A stretch of DNA of 17,470 bases from Chrysiogenia bacterium (GTDB taxonomy: Bacteria; JAGRBM01). The notes beneath the pieces are model-generated. The model saw only the letters and a program-made list of their open reading frames with translations, ran no database searches and had not been told where the DNA came from. Where the stretch lies: contig JAGRBM010000172.1 of assembly GCA_020434085.1 (NCBI GenBank), positions 1 through 17,470 of the forward strand, read 5' to 3'. Position numbers and translations under genes: made by a program. This document shows positions 7,310 through 14,164 of the stretch, piece after piece (the first letter of the stretch is position 1; every line of letters begins with the position of its first letter).

Positions 7310-7798
7310 TCAGGCGTCAACTTCGAGACGGGCGGCAAGGCTCTTGTTCATCTGTTTTTCATCGATGAGCAGATCGTTGGTCGCGCGCAGGCGCTCGCAG
7401 AAACTCTTGCAGAAATGGTTGAGCATCTGCACCGCCACGGCCGGGTGGTTGTCCACCAGGGTGCGATACTTGATGCGGTCGAGGAAGTAGGTCACCACCG
7501 CATCGGCGGCGATGACCTTGGCGGTGGTCGGCTTGTTGTCGATGAGCGCCATCTCGCCCACGTGCTGGCCGGGGCCCAGCTCGGCGATCACAACGTCCCC
7601 GTTGGAGATGCCGCCACGCACGATCTGGACCTTGCCCGAATAGATGAAGTGAATGCCCTCGCCGATCGTCTTGTTGCGGATGATCGGCTCCCCCTTGGGG
7701 TAGAACTTCTCGACCATGTACCCGGCCGCACGCTCGAGATCCTCGTCCGAGAATCCCGAAAACAGCCGAATGCCCTTGAGGCGATCCTTGCTGACCAT
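7310..7798 (-). CDS. Single-domain cyclic-nucleotide-binding-fold protein
   Basis: This 162-aa protein is one CRP-type cNMP-binding beta-roll (about residues 8-115) followed by helices. It has no helix-turn-helix domain, so it is not a typical CRP/FNR transcription factor. Recognisable parts are LFSGFSDEDLERAA, FYPKGEPIIRNKTIGEGIHFIYSGKVQIV, and the phosphate-binding cassette GEMALIDNKPTTAKV (81-95). In that cassette E82 is kept, but the arginine that contacts the cyclic phosphate is replaced by T91. Binding of cAMP or cGMP is therefore doubtful; the domain may bind another ligand or mediate protein contacts. The ribosome site is excellent (GGGGAGG 5 nt before the ATG). It begins 33 nt after murJ on the same strand and is probably co-transcribed with it. 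The reason for that link is not evident from sequence. Confidence 0.88.
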   Translation of the reverse strand: MVSKDRLKGIRLFSGFSDEDLERAAGYMVEKFYPKGEPIIRNKTIGEGIHFIYSGKVQIVRGGISNGDVVIAELGPGQHVGEMALIDNKPTTAKVIAADAVVTYFLDRIKYRTLVDNHPAVAVQMLNHFCKSFCERLRATNDLLIDEKQMNKSLAARLEVDA

Positions 7799-7831
7799 CG
7801 TAGCCTCCCCTCGCCCGGCTCGGGCGGCGCG

Positions 7832-9508
7832 CTATGCTGAACGCCCACCCGGCAGCCGTCGCCGGATCTTTTCAAGAATCCGGTCGACATCATCGACTTC
7901 CTCAATCCCGATCCGTCGAGCATACGGCAGGTACACCAGCACCGCAACAATGATCGGAACGAAGGCCATAGTGAGACGCCGCACAAGAAGCGGCCCCGTG
8001 CCCTCTACCCAAAGCCAGGCGATGAGGATGGCGCCCCAGCGCGCCAGCAGACCGATGAGCACCGAGGCCAGCAGGGTTTTGGCCAGGCACAGCGCGAGCC
8101 CCTGCCCGCGCCAGCCGCCCAGTTCCTTGCCCGCCAGAACAAAGAGCATCGCCATGTTTGTAAGGGACCCGAGCGCCATGCCCAGCGCAATACCCGGCGC
8201 ACCGATGGCCAGATGCGACCACCAGTTGAACCCCACGTTCACACATACTGCGCACACACTCGCAATGAGCGGCACGCTCGGCCGGTCGAGCGCGTAGAAA
8301 AGAGGCACCAGCACCTTCACCGACGAGACAGCGACAAGGCCGAAGACGTAGGCGCTGAGCACATAGGAAGTCGCCTCCGCATCCGAAGCGGTAAAGCGCC
8401 CCCACTCGAAAAGCAGCGAGACAATGGGCCTTGCCAGCGCGATCAGCCCGATCGTTGCCGGCACGGTCAGGAACATCACGAGGCGCAGCGAGTGAGCGAG
8501 CCCCGCGCGCAGGGCCTCGCGGTCGCCGCGGGCGGCATCCTCGGCCACGTTCGTCTGGGTCACCGTTCCCAGCGCCACGCCAAACAGCCCGATGGGCAGG
8601 TAATAGAGGCGGAATGCGTAATCGAGCCAGGAGAGCGGCCCGTTTCCAAGGCGCGAGGCGAAAATGGAGTTCACGAAGATCGAGATCTGCACCGCGCCAA
8701 GCCCGATAACCGCCGGGGCCATGAGCCGGGCAATGCGCCGCACGCCGGGATTGGAAAACATCCCCCGAAGGGCCGGGACAAAGCGGTAGCGCAGCCGCCA
8801 GAGCGAGGGCACCTGGGCCAGAAGCTGCGCGGCACCGCCGGCCAGCACGCCAAAGGACCACCCCACCGCCGCGGCGCTCGGATCCTCGGTCATAAACCAC
8901 AGGATGATGGCGACAATGATGGAGACAACATTGAAGAGCGCGGGCGCCAGCGCGGGCACGAAGAAACGCCGCTGGGCGTTGAGCATCCCCATGAGGACGG
9001 CCGAGAGCGCGACGAGCGGCAGGAAGGGCATCATGATGGCCGTGAGCTGCGCGGCAAACTCCGCCTTGCCGGCGATGGCTGAAAAGCCCGGCGCGATGAG
9101 GCCGACGAGCTCGGGGGCGAAGTAGATCCCCAGCAGCGCCAGCACGCCCGTAATCAAAAAAACCGCCGACATCACGAGCCCGGCCAGCGCGTGGGCCTCC
9201 TCGCGCGAGCGGTTCATCAGGAAGTCGGTAAAGGTGGGAACGAAGGCCGCCGAGAGCGCGCCCTCGGCAAAGAGATCGCGCAGCAGGTTGGGAATGCGGT
9301 AGGCGATCACGAAGGCATCGCCGTGGAAACCGGCGCCAAGAAGCGCGGCGCGCAGGCTCTCGCGCAGGACGCCCAGCACACGCGAGGCCATCACCGCAAT
9401 GGAAATGATTCCGGCAGCGGCCAGGGTTTCGCGTTTTGGCGGCAAATTTTCAGGATTTTCGCTCAGTTGCGGGCCTCCGCCGACGTGGGAGCCCTCATCC
9501 CCGCGCAT
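7832..9508 (-). CDS. murJ: MurJ (MviN) lipid II flippase
   Basis: This 558-aa polytopic membrane protein of the MVF/MOP superfamily flips lipid II across the inner membrane for peptidoglycan synthesis. The first helices carry the family signature (ASRVLGVLRE ... GDAFVIAYRIPNLLRDLFAEGALSAAFVP). R43, R49, D64 and R77 fall exactly 25 residues beyond the essential E. coli MurJ residues R18, R24, D39 and R52, so this protein has a 25-residue N-terminal extension and no gaps in that region. The mid-protein arginine corresponding to E. coli R270 is kept (YAFRLYYLPIGLFGVALGT). The C-terminus is a charged cytoplasmic tail (EEVDDVDRILEKIRRRLPGG). ATG at 9508 is preferred over a TTG at 9538 because AGGGG lies about 10 nt upstream. 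A single-domain cNMP-fold gene follows 33 nt downstream. Confidence 0.95.
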   Translation of the reverse strand: MRGDEGSHVGGGPQLSENPENLPPKRETLAAAGIISIAVMASRVLGVLRESLRAALLGAGFHGDAFVIAYRIPNLLRDLFAEGALSAAFVPTFTDFLMNRSREEAHALAGLVMSAVFLITGVLALLGIYFAPELVGLIAPGFSAIAGKAEFAAQLTAIMMPFLPLVALSAVLMGMLNAQRRFFVPALAPALFNVVSIIVAIILWFMTEDPSAAAVGWSFGVLAGGAAQLLAQVPSLWRLRYRFVPALRGMFSNPGVRRIARLMAPAVIGLGAVQISIFVNSIFASRLGNGPLSWLDYAFRLYYLPIGLFGVALGTVTQTNVAEDAARGDREALRAGLAHSLRLVMFLTVPATIGLIALARPIVSLLFEWGRFTASDAEATSYVLSAYVFGLVAVSSVKVLVPLFYALDRPSVPLIASVCAVCVNVGFNWWSHLAIGAPGIALGMALGSLTNMAMLFVLAGKELGGWRGQGLALCLAKTLLASVLIGLLARWGAILIAWLWVEGTGPLLVRRLTMAFVPIIVAVLVYLPYARRIGIEEVDDVDRILEKIRRRLPGGRSA

Positions 9509-9561
9509 TGATCGAGCGCCCCTGACAATAGCAGGCAATCCCGGCCGACTCCAGCACCGCC

Positions 9562-9590
9562 TTTGCCGCAGGCCCGGGAAACGTGATACT
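9562..9590 (+). promoter_or_regulatory. Possible promoter of the histidine kinase gene
   Basis: TTTGCC (9562-9567) or TTGCCG (9563-9568) and GATACT (9585-9590) are 16-17 nt apart, each box matching the sigma70 consensus only partly. A start near 9597 would lie downstream of the GTG at 9583 and favour the GTG at 9637 as the kinase start. By eye only. Confidence 0.3.
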
Positions 9591-9636
9591 TACGCAGAGG
9601 ATCAGAGCAGACTTGAGGGCTGCGGGGAAAGGTGCC

Positions 9637-11022
9637 GTGCCGGCGCATCACAAGCAAGACCCCACCTGGCTGGAGCGGCTGCTGCGCTTTCTTGAGCGCA
9701 CCGAGACCGACCGCTTTTTCGTCTTCACCGTCATCCACGGCTGGGCGATGCTCTTTGCGCTGTTCGGCGCGCTGGCTGCGGCCTTTCTCTCCGGCACAGA
9801 CTACGAGCTGCTTCGCGAGCCGCTGCTGCTGGGAAGCGGCGCAACCATCGGCGTCCTGATCCTCGACTGGGCGGCCTACCCGGCCATCAACTGGTGGATT
9901 CGCAAGGGCGCCCGGCACCAGCTCACCCCCTGGTTCATCATTTCCTGGCTCGTTCTCACCCAGGTGCACGGCGGGGTTTTCGCCCATCTGATGGGCTCGA
10001 CCAACACGCCCTCGCTCTTTGCCCTTTTCGGCGGCGCCATCATCACGACCATCGCGCTGGGGCCCCGCTGGGGCCTGATCAACCTGATCATCGCGGCCAT
10101 CACCGCCGTGGCGGTCATCTGGCTCGAGAGCAGCGGCGCCATCGGCTTTGCTCCCCTTCAGCCCAGCGCCGACGCGGACTTCTATCTGAGCACCTGGCCA
10201 GTAGCGACAACACTCATCTCCCTGGTCGTCGCCGGCGTGATCGGCTGGGGGGCGACCTCGCTCTACTGGATGCTCATGGAAGAAAAGCAGCGCGAGCTGC
10301 GCCAGACGCGCGAGCGGCTCATCCGTGCCGAGTCCCTGGCCTCGCTTGCCGCCCTCGTCGACGGCGCCGCCCACGAGATCAACAACCCCCTGGGCATTGC
10401 CAACAGCCTGCTGCGAACACTGACGCAGGAAGTGAAAGAACTCGAAGGCGCCGACGAATACCAGCGCGACGACATCATCGAGGGCCTTATCGTCATCCGC
10501 AACTCGGTTGAGCGGATCTCGGTAATCACCGACCGCCTGCTCACGCTCTCGGGAATGCGCGCGCAGGAATTCCGCCCCGTCTCGCTCATCGACGCCATCG
10601 ACGGCGCCGTCCGCCGGCTCGAACAGGGCCCCCACCCGCTGCACGAGCGCCTGAGCGTGGAGCTCAAGCCGCCGCTGGCGCCGCTCATGGCCCAGCGTCA
10701 GCTACTTGAGCTGGGCATCTACCACCTGCTGGCCAACGCCGAGCAGGCGACCCGCGAGAACGGGGGCGCGGTGCGAATGGAAGCCGAGCAGGTGGGCGAC
10801 ACCATCGTGCTCACCATCGAGGACGAGGGCGTCGGCATCGACGAGTCGATTCGTGCCACGCTCTTCCATCCCTTCGTGAGCACCCGCGACTGGGACGGCG
10901 TGGGATTGGGACTCTACGTTGTCAGTGAGTGCGCGCGCGCCTTTGGCGGCGAGGTGTATCTGGAAAGCCCGGCAAACCCGACCCGCATCTGCGTGGAGTG
11001 GCGGCTGGGGATTCCCGAGTAA
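9637..11022 (+). CDS. Membrane sensor histidine kinase without visible partner regulator
   Basis: Read from the GTG at 9637 this is a 461-aa histidine kinase. About six hydrophobic segments occupy residues 28-215 (for example FFVFTVIHGWAMLFAL, TPWFIISWLVLTQV, LISLVVAGVIGWGA) with little periplasmic sequence between them, so the membrane part itself is probably the sensor. A short helix (EEKQRELRQTRERLIRAESL) leads to the HisKA H-box AAHEINNPLG with phospho-acceptor H246. The ATPase domain has N-box LLANAEQAT (N367), G1 DEGVGID (396-402) and G2 GVGLGL (421-426). No receiver or HTH regulator occurs in the window. AAAGG/GGGGA before 9637 supports that start; a GTG at 9583 would add 18 residues. 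The TAA stop abuts the stop of the opposite gene with no base between. Confidence 0.9.
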   Translation: MPAHHKQDPTWLERLLRFLERTETDRFFVFTVIHGWAMLFALFGALAAAFLSGTDYELLREPLLLGSGATIGVLILDWAAYPAINWWIRKGARHQLTPWFIISWLVLTQVHGGVFAHLMGSTNTPSLFALFGGAIITTIALGPRWGLINLIIAAITAVAVIWLESSGAIGFAPLQPSADADFYLSTWPVATTLISLVVAGVIGWGATSLYWMLMEEKQRELRQTRERLIRAESLASLAALVDGAAHEINNPLGIANSLLRTLTQEVKELEGADEYQRDDIIEGLIVIRNSVERISVITDRLLTLSGMRAQEFRPVSLIDAIDGAVRRLEQGPHPLHERLSVELKPPLAPLMAQRQLLELGIYHLLANAEQATRENGGAVRMEAEQVGDTIVLTIEDEGVGIDESIRATLFHPFVSTRDWDGVGLGLYVVSECARAFGGEVYLESPANPTRICVEWRLGIPE

Positions 11023-13398
11023 TCAGGCCATGCCCCAGCGACGGCGCAGCCACCACTCGGCGCAGGCAAGTCCAAGCAGCAAGATCAGCGCGGGCGCGGT
11101 GTCCCAGAGCGGGACTTCGCGAGAGCCCATGACCCGGTAGGCTTCCTCGGTCACAATTTTGGGATCGTCGGAGAGCTCGCCTCCCTCCACGCGTAGCGCC
11201 CTGCCCTCGCCCAGATCAGCCAGCAGCTCCATGAGCGGCGCGTTGGGCGTGGTGCGCTCGAACTCGCGGTTGACGGCGATGACCTCGATGTAGGCGACAT
11301 CGGTTCCGAGCGAGACGCCGCCCTTCTTGGCCTCCACCTGCACCTCAAGGTAGCCCGTGCCCTCGGCCTTGCACACGGTCTCGTAGCGGCCGTCCGCGCC
11401 GCCCTCAGCCCGCGCGGCGCAGAGTTCTTTGCCGCCTTCGGCGCCGTCCATGGTGCGCACCTTCACATCGACTTCAGCCCCTTCTACCGGACGGTACTCG
11501 GGATCGAGCACGCTCACCTCGACCTGCACGGGCTCGCCCGGACGGTAGCGCGAGCTGTCGGTCGTGACGTTGAGCTGTTTGAGCGCCGGGTCGCGGGTGA
11601 GCCAGCGGATGGCCTCTCGCCAGAAGGAGAGATAGGCCTCGTTGGTGCCGCCCTCGTCGACGGGGAAGAAGTTCCAGTACCAGGAAGAGTCGGTCGCAAT
11701 GGCCAGGCTGCGGCCCTTGCCCACATTGGCGGCGGCCACCAGGGGCGCGGGTTCCCCGCTCGGGGTGCGAAGCGTGGGGTGCGTGAGCAGCGCCACCGCG
11801 CCGGGGACGACATCGCCCGTGCGGTTCATCCCGTCGAGCGGCGGCAGGCGTTTCCACATCTCCGCCGAGCGTGTCGGGTCGTAGTGCAGCCGCGTGACCG
11901 GGTGCAGGCGCCCGGCCTGGGCGAGCTGCGGGGTAAAACGCTCACGCGAGATGGACTTGCCCTCATCGAGCAGCGAGTTCGAGAAACGAAGGCTGACCGG
12001 GAGCACGTCCTCGATGGGCGTTCCGCCAAAGCGACCCGAGACAAAGGACTGCTCGCCGCCGATCATCACGAAGCCGCCGCCATCCTCGGTCACGAAGTCG
12101 CGGATGTTGCGCAGGTGCTTGGGCGAGATCCCGTAGAGCGGGTTGTAGTGAAAGTTCTGGAAGATCACGAGGTCGAAGGTGTGCAGTTTCTCGTCGAAGA
12201 TCTCGTCGGTGGGGAACGGGATGAGACTCAGCTCGTTCTCCCGGAACGGGATCTGCACAAGCTCGCGAAGAATCATGAAGCTCACCAGATCGATGTTCGG
12301 GTCTTCCTTGAGCGTGCGGCGCAGGAAGCGGACGTCCCAGGACGGGCGCCCCACCACGTGCAGCACACGCACCTTATCGCGGATGATCTTGATCTTGAAC
12401 TGCTTTCGGTTGTTCTCGGTGAGACGCTCACCTGCAAGCACGGGAACCTCGACGCTGTAGACGAGATCCCCCACCCGCGTGGGAGAAAAGCCGAGCTGAA
12501 CGCTCACTTCCCCGTCTCCGTCGGGCAGCTCCACGGTCTGGGTGGCAACCACCTCGCCGCCGAGCGTGATGGTGACCGGTACCTGCTGGGCCGAGAGGCT
12601 CTGCGTAGCCAGCGTCACCTGCACGTCTACCTGATTACGGATGAACCCATATTCGTCGGCCACTACGTCGCGAATGGCGAGATCGGAGAATTCGCTCTCA
12701 CCGCCGACCACGGCCGTCGAGAGCGGTCCGTTTGGAAGCAGCTCGTTACGCTGCAGGAAGTCCGAGAGTGCGCCCGGATCGGCCTGTAGCTCACCCAGCA
12801 CGCCGAGGTCGGCACCGTCGCTGATGAGCAGCGTGCCGGCCGTCTCTCGCTCCCGGGAGAGCCTCGCCAGGTCGCCCAGCGCCGCGGCCAGGCCCGTCTC
12901 CGTGCCCGCGGTTTCGTATCCCTCGGCAAGCTGGTCCCGACTGACTTCCTGCGCCTGGAAGTCCTCACCCCTGCCGCTGAAAAGCAGGTAGCGAACGTCA
13001 TGCTCTGCCTCGAGTTCCTTCCACGGCGCGTCGGTCTCGAACACCTCGCGTACCGCGTCCTGCCGGCGTTCTTCGCCGTCGGCATCGGCGATGCCCATGC
13101 TGGGCGTGCGATCGACGCCCACCAGTACCTGACTGCGCACAGGGATGGTTTTCAAGAGCTGCACCTCGGGTTCAAGCAGAAGGAGCACTGCCAGCGCAAG
13201 AAAGCCGACGCGAAGCCCCAGCAGCAGGTTGCGCCGCCAGGGGCGGAGCCGCCCGCGAAGCTGCCACCAGGCAAGTGCCGCGGCGAGCGCTGCCAGCAGG
13301 AGCGCAACAAAGATCAGCGCGGAAAACCCGCCGGCCAGTTGCAGCTCCCAGCGGTCGTAGCCGCCGGCATCGATGCCCAGTAGTCGCAGCAGCGCCAT
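11023..13398 (-). CDS. Membrane protein with VWA-like and glutaminase-like (class I GATase-like) domains
   Basis: This 791-aa protein starts with two membrane helices (about 22-45 and 57-76). A VWA-like domain follows with a metal site of the form D96-x-T98-x-S100 (DRTPSM), a Thr near 166-168 (TAGTETGL) and D194 (ISDGAD). Beta-rich linkers lead to a class I glutaminase-like domain (about 343-620) recognised by VRVLHVVGRPSWDVRFLRRT and DGGGFVMIGGEQSFVSGRF. Beta-sandwich segments follow, then a last helix near 765-784. The glutaminase-like part has no GxCxG nucleophile elbow, so amidotransferase activity is not expected although such proteins are often named for it. The domains between helices 2 and 3 are probably periplasmic. 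It is the last gene of the operon, 4 nt after the DUF4159 gene. It shares a stop-to-stop junction with the histidine kinase. Confidence 0.85.
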   Translation of the reverse strand: MALLRLLGIDAGGYDRWELQLAGGFSALIFVALLLAALAAALAWWQLRGRLRPWRRNLLLGLRVGFLALAVLLLLEPEVQLLKTIPVRSQVLVGVDRTPSMGIADADGEERRQDAVREVFETDAPWKELEAEHDVRYLLFSGRGEDFQAQEVSRDQLAEGYETAGTETGLAAALGDLARLSRERETAGTLLISDGADLGVLGELQADPGALSDFLQRNELLPNGPLSTAVVGGESEFSDLAIRDVVADEYGFIRNQVDVQVTLATQSLSAQQVPVTITLGGEVVATQTVELPDGDGEVSVQLGFSPTRVGDLVYSVEVPVLAGERLTENNRKQFKIKIIRDKVRVLHVVGRPSWDVRFLRRTLKEDPNIDLVSFMILRELVQIPFRENELSLIPFPTDEIFDEKLHTFDLVIFQNFHYNPLYGISPKHLRNIRDFVTEDGGGFVMIGGEQSFVSGRFGGTPIEDVLPVSLRFSNSLLDEGKSISRERFTPQLAQAGRLHPVTRLHYDPTRSAEMWKRLPPLDGMNRTGDVVPGAVALLTHPTLRTPSGEPAPLVAAANVGKGRSLAIATDSSWYWNFFPVDEGGTNEAYLSFWREAIRWLTRDPALKQLNVTTDSSRYRPGEPVQVEVSVLDPEYRPVEGAEVDVKVRTMDGAEGGKELCAARAEGGADGRYETVCKAEGTGYLEVQVEAKKGGVSLGTDVAYIEVIAVNREFERTTPNAPLMELLADLGEGRALRVEGGELSDDPKIVTEEAYRVMGSREVPLWDTAPALILLLGLACAEWWLRRRWGMA

Positions 13399-13402
13399 TT
13401 CC

Positions 13403-14164
13403 CTAGCGCCTCCGCTTCATGATGAACGGCAGGTGCACCTGATCGTCCTTGTAATCGATGGTCAGCGAGTACATGGCGATGTTCAGGCCGGTCTTGTAGG
13501 CGTTCATGCGCTGCACTTCCCCGCCCGGGGTGCAGTCATTGGCGTAGCCGCCGCTGTAGGTTTTTGCCCAGGCCCCGCCCAGGTCATTGGGCGAATAGAC
13601 GAGCACGGTGCGCCCGTTGATTGTCACCCCTTCGAGCTGGGAAGAGGCCATGTGCCGCCCCCCGATCTTCTCGAGCAGGAAGTAGGTTTTGAAGATCGTG
13701 TGGGTGGGTGGGAGTTTCTCCAGTGAGTTGCTAGGAAACAGGCGTGCCACGAACTTGCGCGCGCTCTTTGCAAAGGCCCCGTTTGGATCGGCCAGGCAGT
13801 CGTCCATGAGCAGCGTGCCGCCGAATACCAGATGACGGCGAAGACGCTGGATCTCCTCGTCGGGGAACTCGGGAAGCGGCCCGCACCCGGTGAGATACAG
13901 GAACGGGAAGTTGAAAAGCTCGGGATCGGAGAGGCGGATGTCCCGGCGCGTGGGCGCCACCCGGACACTGGTGTAGCGCCCGAAGAACTTGAGCAGGTCG
14001 GCGCCGGCACTGGGGTTGGGGTTCCAGCTCCCGCCGTCGTAGCGGATCTGCGCGAAGTGAAAGAGCGCGGTCTCGCCAAAGCCGCTGGCCGCGTGCGGGC
14101 TCAGGCCGACGAGCGTGGCGCAGAGCAGACCGAAGAAAAGCGCGAAGCGCGCAAACTTCATCAT
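13403..14164 (-). CDS. DUF4159 domain protein, exported
   Basis: This 253-aa protein has a clear signal peptide (FARFALFFGLLCATLVGLS, cleavage probably near HAAS-G around residue 28) and then the DUF4159 signature: FAQIRYDGGSWNPNPSAGAD (37-56), LLKFFGRYTSVRV, FPFLYLTGCG, and a GGTLLMDDC turn (115-123). DUF4159 has a flavodoxin/glutaminase-like fold, and its function is not established. The ATG overlaps the TGA of the upstream BatA-type gene in an ATGA arrangement, and the stop is 4 nt before the next start, so translation of the three genes is probably coupled. With a signal peptide and no later membrane helix it is likely periplasmic, where it could contact the large domains of its two membrane neighbours. 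Confidence 0.88.
   Translation of the reverse strand: MMKFARFALFFGLLCATLVGLSPHAASGFGETALFHFAQIRYDGGSWNPNPSAGADLLKFFGRYTSVRVAPTRRDIRLSDPELFNFPFLYLTGCGPLPEFPDEEIQRLRRHLVFGGTLLMDDCLADPNGAFAKSARKFVARLFPSNSLEKLPPTHTIFKTYFLLEKIGGRHMASSQLEGVTINGRTVLVYSPNDLGGAWAKTYSGGYANDCTPGGEVQRMNAYKTGLNIAMYSLTIDYKDDQVHLPFIMKRRR

Noticed and set aside
9509-9538. TTG start at 9538 for murJ, and a close-set TATTGT promoter box at 9525-9530
   Set aside because: The ATG at 9508 has a better ribosome site. The promoter box would start transcription inside that ribosome site, so it is not called.
9463-10644. 393-codon open frame on - opposite the histidine kinase
   Set aside because: The + strand contains intact H, N and G boxes over this span; the - translation is low-complexity Gly/Asp/Arg.
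11989-12372. Glutamine amidotransferase enzyme function for the 791-aa protein
   Set aside because: The fold resembles a class I glutaminase but the nucleophile cysteine elbow is absent, so an enzymatic call is not supported.
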